Positions 55,239 through 64,000 of a DNA stretch of 64,000 nucleotides are shown one piece after another. Both the position numbers and the translations under genes were made by a program. The notes below the pieces were generated by a model, which was not told the origin of the DNA, searched no databases, and worked only from the letters and a program-made list of their open reading frames with translations. Every line of letters begins with the position of its first letter. The first letter of the stretch is position 1. The stretch spans positions 102,501 to 166,500 of the forward strand of contig CAUYUJ010014335.1 of NCBI GenBank assembly GCA_963575745.1, written 5' to 3'. The DNA is from Prorocentrum cordatum (Eukaryota; Sar; Dinophyceae; Prorocentrales; Prorocentraceae).

Positions 55239-55652
55239 ATGAAGCTTGTGCTATGCTTGTGCATGTTCGTGGACATCGTGGATGGCCACGTCCCGCACGT
55301 GGCGCCTGTTGCACATCCTCCGCCTCCTCCTGCCCCTATTGTCGGTCGAGGACGCGGCCGAGGCGTTGTTCCAGGGCGCGGCCTCGATGCAGACGGTGGC
55401 AGAGGCCGAGGCCGTGGCAAAGGCAGGGAGCGAGGGTTTGTCACTTCGGATGCGACGAAATCTAAGATGAGAGTTGCGCACCAGACACGGCGAGCTGATG
55501 CTGCAGTTGCCTCTGTTGCCCGTGGTCTCGTCACGGATGGAGAACGTATGGTTTCAGAATTGTTGAGCGGGGCTTACGAGCCCATGGAGCGCCAAAAAAA
55601 AAAAACACAGTTGTCGTTTCCACGCCAGAAGGAGCCGTTCCGATCACTGTGA
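55239..55652 (+). CDS. ORF A, RG-rich N-terminal segment
   Basis: 137 codons from the first ATG after the leader relic. The same frame is open upstream to 55146, but that part contains the leader, so the later start is preferred. It reads a short hydrophobic start (MKLVLCLCMFVDIVDG), a His/Pro stretch with PPPPP, an RG-rich box at residues about 36-66 (VGRGRGRG, GGRGRGRGKGRERG) and a basic/helical tail. RG boxes of this kind usually bind RNA or are methylated; the actual role here is unknown. The frame stops at 55650 just after a 12-A run. The next frame reads on with protein-like sequence, so A is probably the front part of ORF B. No named family is recognised. Confidence 0.5.
   Translation: MKLVLCLCMFVDIVDGHVPHVAPVAHPPPPPAPIVGRGRGRGVVPGRGLDADGGRGRGRGKGRERGFVTSDATKSKMRVAHQTRRADAAVASVARGLVTDGERMVSELLSGAYEPMERQKKKTQLSFPRQKEPFRSL
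55594..55605 (+). other. A12 run, likely frameshift point between ORF A and ORF B
   Basis: Twelve consecutive A bases. Upstream the coding-like frame is that of ORF A; downstream it is that of ORF B (NTVVVSTPEGAVPITV before the annotated start). A one-base deficit in the run, or -1 slippage, would connect them. It could be an assembly homopolymer error, a true disabling indel, or slippage used in expression. Confidence 0.55.
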
Positions 55653-57289
55653 ACAGGCGGAACTCTACGCAATCGGATCTGATCAAGCTTCTTACTTCGC
55701 ATGCAGAGGAACAGGCAAAAGGTCTGCGACGGTGGGCCAGTGATGATGCGAATCGTTATTGTAAGTACCTGCATTTTGTGAACGTGTTCGATGACGCCTC
55801 GATGTGGATGTCGGTTAAACCTTCGGATGCGCTGCTGAACGAGATCAGTCGCTCATGTACTCCAGCTGTGGCTAAACGACTTGAGAAAAGACGTCGGAAG
55901 GGTGGGATGGTCCATGCACCTGTGCTCAATCTGGCCGAGACGATCTTCAAAATTTTCGACGTTGAGCGGAATGGCATAGCTGGCACCACGGTTCTTTCAC
56001 CCGCTCAGCCCATGCCGATGGCAAACTATGCCACAGTACTGGAACGATGGAAGAGATGGTCGATCTGCAATGGTGGGGATCCTGGAGATAGCGTCGACCC
56101 GTCGTCAGTTCTCAAGGGTGTATTTGGAATACCTTGTTGGAAGAGCCTCGCGATGGTGCGCGATTGCCTCGCGCTCAACAGTAATTTAGTTGCCAAGGTT
56201 GAGATGGCCCTCAGACATCAGCGAGAATCGCGTCGCGGTCAGGCCGATGAGGACTTCGTGCCAACCGTTTTCTCTACAAATTGTTCGGGGCACAGTTGTG
56301 TGCTATGCTTAAAGCCGATCTTACGCAGCTTTGAGGGTTTGTCTTCGTTCGTCGTTCGGTGCGGGCATTTGTGCCAGTCCTGGAGGTCGGCCGCTCGGTA
56401 TGCATCAGCTGTGGACGTCGAGCTGGAGACGTGGTTCAGATACAAGCGAGTGTTGGTGCCACCACCTGGATTCGATGAGTGGCGATCTTATGCCAGCAAT
56501 GTCTTGAAATTAACAGGCTACGACTTGACGGAAGAACAACGAGAACAAATCCTTTTGTATGACAACGGCCGATGGTACGGCCAAGATCTCGAGATAATTC
56601 ATTGGTGTTTGCCGTCTTGCGGTTGTGGGCGGTCGGCTCACGGAGCTTTGCTCAAAATGAAGGCTGCATTTCATTTGTCATGTGGTCCGTCATGCCCTCT
56701 TGCACTGGAGTACCGTTGGAAACACATGGAGAAGGCGAATGCGTGGTGTTACCGAGGGCAGGCTCAGCATAACATTCTCTTTAGAGCTTTCAAGCGTGCT
56801 TACGATCGCAAGGCCGTTGAATCAGCTGATAAAGAATTGTCCGATGCTGCTGCGAGAGGCGAATCTGCGCAGTCTGGTTCCAAGCAGGTGGTGAAGGCAG
56901 GCCTCGTGATCAAGCATATGGAGCAGAACCCCTTCGGCTGGCAGAATCTGAAAACATTGGTGATCCAATCTCCATTGCAATCTCATTTGAACTACGTCTT
57001 CAAGGGTGAGGGGCTCACCACTGCATTCACGCGAGCTGCTAGTGCAATCCCTGGCGACGGCCATATCGCAACCACGTCTGTGATAGAGGATCTGTTGCCG
57101 ATGATGAGGGAGGCTTGCAAATATAACCTGGGAGTTTTATCTGGCGAGCTCGGTCGTCGCGCCATTGCCGAATACGCTGGCGCCCTCGGTGACTACGGCC
57201 ACCCGCTGTGGAAAGGCGCATCGTGGACTCGGGGTCTGAAAAATATTGCCGGCTTGATTCGGGCCCCTTGGGGGAGGCGGAAGGACTAG
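55649..57289 (+). CDS. ORF B, Cys/His-rich protein of unknown function
   Basis: 546 codons counted from GTG 55649. No ATG is forced, and the frame is open back to 55499, with protein-like sequence from the A12 run onward, so the start shown is only nominal. Composition is ordinary and globular, unlike the rest of the window. Clustered metal-ligand candidates are C212, H215, C217, C220, C238, H240 and C242 (GHSCVLC ... RCGHLC), then C320, C324, C326 (LPSCGCG) and C345, C349. A charged, Ala-rich segment follows at 385-410, then a C-terminal part (EQNPFGWQNLKTLVIQSP, IEDLLPMMREACKYNLG). No reverse transcriptase, integrase, transposase or kinase motif is visible, and I do not recognise the family. 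It ends at TAG 57287, where the sequence turns purine-rich. Confidence 0.65.
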   Translation: MNRRNSTQSDLIKLLTSHAEEQAKGLRRWASDDANRYCKYLHFVNVFDDASMWMSVKPSDALLNEISRSCTPAVAKRLEKRRRKGGMVHAPVLNLAETIFKIFDVERNGIAGTTVLSPAQPMPMANYATVLERWKRWSICNGGDPGDSVDPSSVLKGVFGIPCWKSLAMVRDCLALNSNLVAKVEMALRHQRESRRGQADEDFVPTVFSTNCSGHSCVLCLKPILRSFEGLSSFVVRCGHLCQSWRSAARYASAVDVELETWFRYKRVLVPPPGFDEWRSYASNVLKLTGYDLTEEQREQILLYDNGRWYGQDLEIIHWCLPSCGCGRSAHGALLKMKAAFHLSCGPSCPLALEYRWKHMEKANAWCYRGQAQHNILFRAFKRAYDRKAVESADKELSDAAARGESAQSGSKQVVKAGLVIKHMEQNPFGWQNLKTLVIQSPLQSHLNYVFKGEGLTTAFTRAASAIPGDGHIATTSVIEDLLPMMREACKYNLGVLSGELGRRAIAEYAGALGDYGHPLWKGASWTRGLKNIAGLIRAPWGRRKD

Positions 57290-57545
57290 GAGGGAAGATG
57301 AGGAGAGGGAGGAGAAGGAGGGGGAGGTAGATGAGGGAGGATATAACGAGGGGGAGGAGGAAGTGGAAGAGGGGAGGAGGAGGCGGAGGGCGATTACCCG
57401 CACGTGCCACTTCTGCTCTCCCTCACGGCGGGATCAGTCCCTCTGGAGCGGGAGGCGAGGAACATGGAACAGGGGGCAGGGGGTATGGAGAGCGGTAGGG
57501 CGAGGGCAGGGGGTGGGAGGGAGGAGGGAGGGATGGGAGGATTTG
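57280..57545. repeat. purine-rich spacer inside the ORF locus
   Basis: Two GGA/GAG-rich runs (57280-57395 and 57462-57543) separate ORFs B and C, which lie in the same frame. The first stop of ORF B lies at the edge of this tract. It may be an insertion or expanded microsatellite that broke one longer frame, or a true untranslated spacer or intron; I cannot settle splice sites by eye. Confidence 0.5.
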
Positions 57546-58111
57546 TTTTTGCTTGCGGCCTCGCAAGGACAGAGACGGAGCAGTTTGACATGTCCTGCAA
57601 TATCCTGAAGACCATGGCCATGACGTGGCGCCGCTTAGTGTTCCAACACGAACAACCCAAATATAGATTGCTGCGCGTGTGTGAGGTCGGCGTGACCACC
57701 GATGCCGACGTCGATGGCATCGTTCGACCCTTGGCGGACATGGGTGAAGGCTGCAGCGATTGCCTCGACGACTTCAGCGAGATCTGGCTGAAGAGATTGA
57801 GCGACGACGGCGCGAAGATGAAGGCGCAGCAAGCCCTCCGATTGCACGTTGCAGGTACACCGTCATCGAGCGTCTCCGTTGAGATGAAACACCTCTTAGG
57901 CCAGGAGGTTCGGCGAGCTAGGAGCAGGGGCATGGCGTGCAGGCCCGCAGAACTGGGCAAGCGGACTTACCACAGACTACTGTTACGCAATATCGAGAAC
58001 AAGACTGACTACGTGCTCAGACGCGTCCTCCCGAAGGGATCCTTGAATGCGTTCTGCAAGCTGGCCAGCAGACAAGCTTTGCAGAAGACTCGTGTTCGAG
58101 ACGACGTATGA
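57464..58111 (+). CDS. ORF C, unknown protein
   Basis: 215 codons from the first ATG of the frame. The first ~24 residues are Gly/Arg/Glu encoded by the purine tract, and convincing protein begins near the ATG at 57533 or 57590 (FVFACGLARTETEQFDMSCN). Features seen: a CSDC pair at residues 97-100 within an acidic segment, and a basic helical C-terminus (RRARSRGMACRPAELGKR, LLLRNIENKTDYVLRRVLPK). It shares frame with ORF B upstream, and its TGA overlaps the ATG of ORF D by four bases. No known family. It could be the middle of one longer protein with B, or a separate cistron. Confidence 0.5.
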   Translation: MEQGAGGMESGRARAGGGREEGGMGGFVFACGLARTETEQFDMSCNILKTMAMTWRRLVFQHEQPKYRLLRVCEVGVTTDADVDGIVRPLADMGEGCSDCLDDFSEIWLKRLSDDGAKMKAQQALRLHVAGTPSSSVSVEMKHLLGQEVRRARSRGMACRPAELGKRTYHRLLLRNIENKTDYVLRRVLPKGSLNAFCKLASRQALQKTRVRDDV

Positions 58112-59727
58112 CGAAGACCAGGGGGAGACCTACGAGATCATCTGCCTGGTCGATGTACAAGAAAACGCACTTCAACCCGACGGTCAGGCCCTGTACACCA
58201 GAAGGTGGTCGAGAAATCAAACGACTGAGGACTGCTTTCGAAGCGCTCGCCCCTGCGGACGTGGCCCACTACCAAGCGATGGCCGACAACGTGTCTACTG
58301 CCAGGGCCGTCAACCACGATGAGAACGCTCAACGTCATGTCATGGCAGGCGGCTGGAGCAATACAGATCTGGGAGGGCACAGCGCCAAGGAGACAGACAG
58401 GCATGCTGCATTCAGAACTGCATTGAAGCTGGTGCAAACCCATCCTGCGTGGAAATCTGGGGCACAAATCGATGCGCCGTGGATGGCTTTGAAGCCGAGT
58501 TTGGTAGACCTGCCAGCGACGAGGGACAGCATCAGTGCGAAGGCATCGAGGATATTTTACCACAGCGACGTGCCGATACCGAACCCTGCAGGCACAGCAC
58601 AACCTAGACTACCATGCTGCATGCTGCATGGCGGTCTGTGTAAACGCACTGATGGCATCGAGCGGATCAAGAACTTTGTTGCGAATTTCCACTTCGGCGT
58701 TCGAGACCACGTGCTTCCATTGCTCGTGGAGATTGGTGGTGATGGTGGGGAGGCATCAGAAACGCACTTGCTCTTGGACCGAGTGGGCAGGGGGGAGCTT
58801 CACGTATTGCTCAGAGTGTCGTCATCGAGTCCAGCGTCCAAGATATGCGACGTTGTTGATGGTGGGAACTACGTCTTTGCAACCTCACACATGGTTGGCC
58901 GCAGGATGTTGTCCAATATAGTCAGGGCTCGGGGCCTCAGTGGTGGCATCAGTGATATCGAGACCGTTCATTTGAGAGTGTATGATTTCAAGGATGGCCG
59001 AGGCCACAATTGCAACAGATTTCGTATACGTGAAAGCGGTCTCGTTGCCGAGCTACCGCTTGGCTTAGCAGCAAAAGCAAAGGCCAAGAAAATAGTCGTT
59101 CCTGCCACCGTCGGTGATCTCCCCTTTGGCCTCGACAGCGGTTCCACTGCCGACCTGGGGGGCCACGCGAAGGTCACCGATAAGAAGAAGCAAGCTACTC
59201 CTGCGGACGACGACGAGGACGATGGGGGCGATAAAGCAGATCGTGCTGAGGAGAGCTTAGATTCAGAATCCTGCGATGACGTCGAGTTGGTTGCCGACGT
59301 GCCCGAACCTCCAGTCAAGAAGGCGGAGGCGCCAAAGGATCCTCCTCCTGGTCCAGCTCCTGGTGGCCCCGCGGACGACGCAGACCTTGGCATTGGAGGA
59401 CAGGGCAGAGCTGGCATCTCCGACTTCGAAACGGCGCCGTCGAGTCGCGCCAGATGCTTCTTGTGCAACACGCCTGTTGAGAAAGGGATGTGGCGTTTCA
59501 GGTATCAACTCAAAGCATCGAACTCTTTGAGGGATAACCGCGTGGTTCATGGTGCTTGCGTCGGCGCTCTCCCGCCTTCCACGCGAGCCGTAGATTATCG
59601 CGCTGTGCAGGTGTTTCTTGGTCGGCCAGGGTATCCAGCAGAGGCGGCCGCCATGCTGGACACGGCGTCGGACCTTTTGAGGCCGCCCGACGGCGGGGCT
59701 GCAGCTTCAGGCAGTGCAGCGGCATGA
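58108..59727 (+). CDS. ORF D, HMG-box-like plus PARP-type zinc finger protein
   Basis: 539 codons from an ATG that overlaps the stop of ORF C (ATGA). Residues ~11-66 resemble an HMG box: SSAWSMYKKTHF, then IKRLRTAFEALAPADVAHYQ and AMAD, with the spacing of helices 1 and 3 (inference, weak). A second Cys/His cluster is C170, C171, H174, C178. The middle (190-325) is globular. Residues 360-435 are acidic and Pro-rich (DDDEDDGGD, PPPGPAPGGPADD), likely disordered. Residues 450-484 form C450-x2-C453-x27-H481-x2-C484 with KGMWRFRY after the CxxC, very close to the PARP-type (nick-sensing) zinc finger pattern. A chromatin or DNA-binding role is therefore plausible but unproven. The Ala/Gly/Ser tail ends at TGA 59725. 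Confidence 0.7.
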   Translation: MTKTRGRPTRSSAWSMYKKTHFNPTVRPCTPEGGREIKRLRTAFEALAPADVAHYQAMADNVSTARAVNHDENAQRHVMAGGWSNTDLGGHSAKETDRHAAFRTALKLVQTHPAWKSGAQIDAPWMALKPSLVDLPATRDSISAKASRIFYHSDVPIPNPAGTAQPRLPCCMLHGGLCKRTDGIERIKNFVANFHFGVRDHVLPLLVEIGGDGGEASETHLLLDRVGRGELHVLLRVSSSSPASKICDVVDGGNYVFATSHMVGRRMLSNIVRARGLSGGISDIETVHLRVYDFKDGRGHNCNRFRIRESGLVAELPLGLAAKAKAKKIVVPATVGDLPFGLDSGSTADLGGHAKVTDKKKQATPADDDEDDGGDKADRAEESLDSESCDDVELVADVPEPPVKKAEAPKDPPPGPAPGGPADDADLGIGGQGRAGISDFETAPSSRARCFLCNTPVEKGMWRFRYQLKASNSLRDNRVVHGACVGALPPSTRAVDYRAVQVFLGRPGYPAEAAAMLDTASDLLRPPDGGAAASGSAAA

Positions 59728-59900
59728 ACTATGCGCGACAGTCTCTGCCACGCCGGCCCTAGCAGGAGAACAATAGATACACCCGCACTCACTTGTTACG
59801 AACCATCTCCTGAGCCCCCATACTTTGAGATTCTCTGCGTCAAGCTGCTAGCCGCTCCGCCCCCCCCCATCCGAATCATACTAACGGTGCCAGAAGGGCG

Positions 59901-61171
59901 TGCATGGGCGCTCTTGGGGGCCACGAGCGAGAACCTCTTAGCCTAGGTCTTGGGAGTAGCACAAATAAGGTCGATATAGGAGGAGGGGGAGGAGGAGGAT
60001 GGGGAGGGGGAGGAGGAGGAGGAGGAGGAGGAGGACCGATGATGAGGAGGAGGAGGAGCAGAAACATAAGCAGAAGCATACATCGAAATATCGTCAATCG
60101 CTGCCCCCTGGGCTCATTGTGGCCCCATTGCGGCCCGTAGGGGTCGTAGGGCTCACGCGGTTGGCAGCGCTCTCAGTGGCCAGCTAACTATTCGGGCGCA
60201 TGGGGCTCACGGTCCTGGTCAAACTCGCGGGCTTCAGGGGGGAGGTGGAACAATAATGCGTTTCACGGGGCGCACGGGGCCATATCGCCAATGCGGCTGC
60301 CACGGCCCATGCAGCATAACGCACCCCAGGCTCAAAATTGCCACGCAACTCCTTGGGGTAATTGGCCGATTTTGACCATGCCATGTTAAGTTAAGTTCAC
60401 CGTGCAAATAGTTTCGCTGACGCGCACCATCCGCCGACATCTAAGCTACGTGGACGCAGGTTAGCCTTCAAAGCCTTATTATTGTGCGCGTGCTCTCGTT
60501 ATCATACTGCCAGGGTCTCCCAAGGATACGCCTTGCGAACACTAGCCTGCATGGGCGCTCTTGGGGGCCACGAGCGAGAACCTCTTAGCCTGGGTCTTGG
60601 GAATAGCACAAATAAGGCCGATATAGGAGGAGGGGGAGGAGGAGGAGGGGGAGGAGGAGGAGGAGGAGGGCCGATGAGGAGGAGGAGGAGCAGAAACATA
60701 AGCAGAAGCATACATCGAAATATCGTCAATCGCTGCCCCCTGGGCCCAGTGTGGCCCCAGTGCGGCCCGTGGGGGTCGTAGGGCCCACGTGGTTGGCAAT
60801 GCCCCCAGTGGCCAGCTAACTATTCGGGCGCATGGGGCTCACGGTCTTCATCAAACTCGCGGGCTTCAGTGGGGAGGTGGAACAATAATGCGCTCCACGG
60901 GGCGCACGGGGCCATATCGCCAATGCGGCTGCCACGGCCCATGCAGCATAACGCGCCCCAGGCTCAAAACTGCCGCGCAACTCCATGGGGTAATTGGCCG
61001 AATGTGACCATGCCATGTTAAGTTCATATTGCAAATAGTTTCGCTGGCGCGCACCATCCGCCGACATCCATGCTACATGGGCGCAGGTTAGCCTTCAAAG
61101 CCTTCTTGTGCGCGTGATTTCGTTATCCTACTGTCAGGGTCTCCCAGGGATACGCCTTGCGAACGCTAGCC
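59901..61171. repeat. tandem duplication, units 647 and 624 bp
   Basis: Unit 1 (59901-60547) and unit 2 (60548-61171) both start TGCATGGGCGCTCTTGGGGG, pass a (GGA)n tract, GCAGAAACATAAGCAGAAGC, AATCGCTGCCCCCTGGG and GGCCGATT/GGCCGAATG, and end at GATACGCCTTGCGAAC-CTAGCC before the next TGCATGG. Identity is high, so the duplication is recent. Units lack a supported gene. Confidence 0.85.
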
Positions 61172-63167
61172 TGCATGGCCCCATATTGCTACCCAAAGCC
61201 CAAGACAATGGCACTGCCCCCCCAGCGCGCTCTTACCATATGGGCGTGTACCCCGCTGCTAAACTCTCATGCCGCGCGTCCATGTTGAACCCGCCGAATC
61301 AACCATTTACAAAAACGTTTCGTCGAACATTGGCATGGGCGGCGACGCGTGTTACCAGTTTTGGTGTCAGGGGCTGTGTTGCCTCAGTGTGATTGCAGCA
61401 CCCTGAACGTTACAGAAGGTGTCTCCATTGCGCCGTCAGCGGCTGTCTTTTAAAACTTAGTTTTGCGATACAACCTTGCATTCCATACTTTCAAATTCCC
61501 AGCAGCTGTTGCAAAATGGCTTCGGTGGTGACACGTTTCCCACGTTGGTTTCCCAAATACGCATTACAAACATGAACCACATAATCCGAAATTGCGACTG
61601 CGCTTTGGGTTTCCAGCACGACCTCGGCGGTGGCGGGGTTAACCCTTTTGTGTTCTTAATTCTTAATGCGTATATGATGTTATGTTGGTTTCCAGCCCAT
61701 TGGCTTGCGCTTGGCTTTTCGAGCGCGGCGTTTGCGGTGACGCGCGTTGCATGGTCATCGGCTGCGCCCCATCATCCCATGCTTACGCTTGGTGCTCCCG
61801 ACAAGGCGTTGGGGGTGTCGCGCGACGCACGCTTTCTCTCAATTTGCACAAGCTACTGCTGCGCGTCGGAGCCGTAGGTTTACCATCGGTGCTCAAACGG
61901 CCTCGGGCGCGGCGAGCGCCACCCTTCGCTTTTTCGCTTGCGCATCACCAACCGAATTGCAATGCGCGCCGCGTGCTGTGGCAATCGTCGTCAGCAACGG
62001 CGCGACCGCCCCGCTCCCCTTGCAAGTCGATATTAGCGCGTTGAAACACAAGCGGGCGCCGCGGCCACGGTGCCATGGGAAACCGGGTGTCACGGCCACA
62101 TCTCAAGATGGCGAGGCGCAGATGGTCTGCGCACGCAGTCGCGGGACTGGCGTCTCGGCGTCGTGCCCTTTAGGTGCAACTTAAATGATGGGCATTCACA
62201 GCCGCCGCGGCGACCTTGCCCGAACGCGATGGCGATAGAGCGCTTATTCCGCGCGTGGACTCACGCGGCGGCGACACATGCGACCGCGCCTGGCCGCGTA
62301 TATATCAGGTTTAGCATGCGCCCGCTGCGTTTGCACTGAAATATGGGCCAAGCCGCTGGCTGCGCGCCGATCGCATCCACATCGCCCGCGTTACGCGCGT
62401 GTCCTGCAGCGCGTGGGCATCGTTTCGCGCGCGGTGCCCGATGCGATCGCGCCGCTGCAACCCGCGCATTGTCGTTGCGAGCGGGAGAGGTGCACTCGAC
62501 GGCGGTCGCGGCCTCTTGGCGTCGTTCAACCACGCGAAGCGCGCTCGGGCCTGGCCGACAACGCCGCAAGTACAAGCCCGAACTCTGGGCGCGTTGGAAC
62601 TTCGTTAGCGCCGCACGCGCTGGGGGCAACCCGCCGCGATGTGATGCGCACCTTGCGACCTGCACCCGTCGGCAGATGCCGCCGACCCGATGCAATACCA
62701 ACTCACGACGTGGTCACCCACTCCGACGAATCGGTCGCCCGCGCGCCAGCTTGGGCGGGGGGGTACCTGAACGGGCACGAGCGGTCGCAGCACCCTTCGC
62801 GGCCGCCAGTTACAAATGTTTTTCCAGGGGAGAATTCGTCAGCCAAGCCGAATGGGTCGGGCCCCGAGCGCACCTCCCGCCGTCGGACTTGCCCGAGCCC
62901 CCTGCCTTTACCGCGCCACCGCCGCCCCTGCTTCCCCTGCTGCCCCGTGCCGAGGCCATCTGCCGCGGGCCCATCGCCCTGCCCCTGCGGCCCCTGCGCG
63001 CTTTCCAACGCGTAGCCGCGCCGAGGAACGCCATCCAACGCGGCGCAAACCTCGCCCTCGCCACTTCGACTCAACCCTCCAGGCGCGACAGCGCACGCAA
63101 CCGCGTGGCTAGGCGACTTAGACTTGCGCGCGCGCGCTGTACATCTTATGCCCAGATGCCGTCTTGA
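61172..63167. other. no gene recognised
   Basis: GC- and CpG-rich from about 61700, with overlapping frames on both strands (up to 274 codons) that have Arg/Ala/Pro-rich composition typical of non-coding GC-rich DNA. No motif or repeat family is recognised. Confidence 0.45.
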
Positions 63168-63422
63168 TATACCTGAATAACTCCTGCGCAAACGCCTGAA
63201 TAATACCTGAATAACTCACCAAATGCCTGAACACCTGAATAACTCCTGAATCGTTCTGGGAAACCTGAATAACACCTGAATAACACCTGAATAACACCTG
63301 AATAGCGCCTGAATGACACCTGAATGATACCTGAATACCTGAACAACACCTGAATCATTCTGGAAAACGCCTGAATAACGCCTGAATGACACCTGAATGT
63401 CACCTGAACAACTCCTGAACAA
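63168..63422. repeat. CCTGAATAACA 11-bp satellite
   Basis: About 22 units of ACCTGAATAAC with variants (CGCCTGAATGAC, CTCCTGAACAA). Two copies of a longer variant contain TCATTCTGGAAAACGCCTG or TCGTTCTGGGAAACCTG, which suggests an early higher-order duplication. Confidence 0.9.
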
Positions 63423-64000
63423 CTGAACGGCGTCGAACTATTTCTGACATGCACGAAGCAACCGTACGCGTGAGAACGTCATTCGCCTTTGTCAAGCAAT
63501 GGGCGGGCCATGAGCCGACCTGAGGTGGCGAAAGAATGAGGCAGGCAACATGTCATTGCCGTCGGTCCAGACGCCGCGGGTTGGCCACGTCCTGAGGGCA
63601 CGTAGCGGTCGCGTGGGACAACGCGTGACGGTTCTGCGAAGCGCGCGCGTCGCAAAAACCTGCGGGCGCGAAAATCGACGCGTCGTGCGCGTGACGCGTT
63701 GCCAACCGCAACTGGTTCGCCCCCATCCGACATCGGAGGTCGTTCGGCTACCGCGTTCGCAACCGACCGCCGCTTCTCCGCGCGAGATGGGCACGGCATG
63801 CCACGACGCCCTCGTTGTCAGCACAACGAACGCCGAGAGCGCATGGACGCCTCGAGTCTAAATTGAAAAGGCTTTGAGTCTAAACCGAAAAGGCCTCGAA
63901 CATGATTCGCGCGCGGATGCCGCCAACCAATGAATTTGCACAGCGCGCGATGTTCGCGCCCGCGGGAGGCCGCCAGCGCGGTCGGCAAGGCGGCCAGCGC
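63423..64000. other. no gene recognised
   Basis: Contains one short tandem pair (GAGTCTAAATTGAAAAGGC and GAGTCTAAACCGAAAAGGC, 63847-63890). Otherwise unassigned and cut by the window end. Confidence 0.4.

Noticed and set aside
55770-55810. FVNVFDDASMW in ORF B as a reverse transcriptase active site
   Set aside because: Only the DD pair fits; none of the flanking reverse transcriptase blocks is present.
62343-63167. 274-codon Arg/Ala/Pro-rich + frame
   Set aside because: GC-rich DNA leaves several overlapping frames open on both strands here; composition is not protein-like.

Overview
The window looks like nuclear DNA of a dinoflagellate. The direct evidence is a mutated copy of the dinoflagellate trans-spliced leader (55179-55200, core ATTTTGGCTC, 17 of 21 fixed positions by my hand alignment) just upstream of the only convincing coding block. 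The rest fits: GC-rich sequence, very little coding, no operons, and dozens of micro-, mini- and satellite arrays. Dispersed blocks of a C/G-rich CTTGGGGGCC-type repeat suggest a Prorocentrum- or Polarella-like lineage, but that is inference only.

Layout. Positions 1-33,000 are non-coding: a TTTAGCTTAGC satellite (1.1-1.65 kb), long (TTG)n, (GGA)n and (CCT)n tracts, a 12-bp ATCGATCTCACT satellite (14.0-14.5 and 16.2-16.4 kb), a (CA)n tract (19.0-19.3 kb), and many short non-autonomous elements with terminal inverted repeats. I can group these into four families (called A-D here), two of which have CAGT...ACTG ends next to TA, as in Tc1/mariner-type MITEs. From 33.1-34.9 kb runs a 77/90-bp minisatellite. 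It is followed by a (GAT)n tract (35.8-36.55 kb), a TACGTA-containing satellite, a second copy of the (TTG)n-bounded element E, and the related satellite at 41.5-42.6 kb. From 43.4-49.0 kb is a higher-order tandem array of four composite units, each with an inner (TCG)n block. From 49-55 kb are short repeats, microsatellites and further TIR elements.

The one gene-like locus is at 55.18-59.73 kb on the + strand: leader relic, an RG-rich ORF (A), a Cys/His-rich ORF (B) entered by a frame change at a run of 12 A, a purine-rich spacer, ORF C, and ORF D, which overlaps C by ATGA. ORF D has an N-terminal HMG-box-like segment and a C-terminal C-x2-C-x27-H-x2-C motif like a PARP-type zinc finger. I recognise no named family for A-C. 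The most economical reading is a retroposed (leader-bearing) copy of a dinoflagellate transcript, now partly decayed or genuinely multi-ORF. Downstream are a ~640-bp tandem duplication and an 11-bp CCTGAATAACA-type satellite (63.2-63.4 kb).

Nearly all other long ORFs in the window are repeats left open by period lengths divisible by three, and I have not called them as genes. No tRNA, rRNA, snRNA or CRISPR array could be supported.
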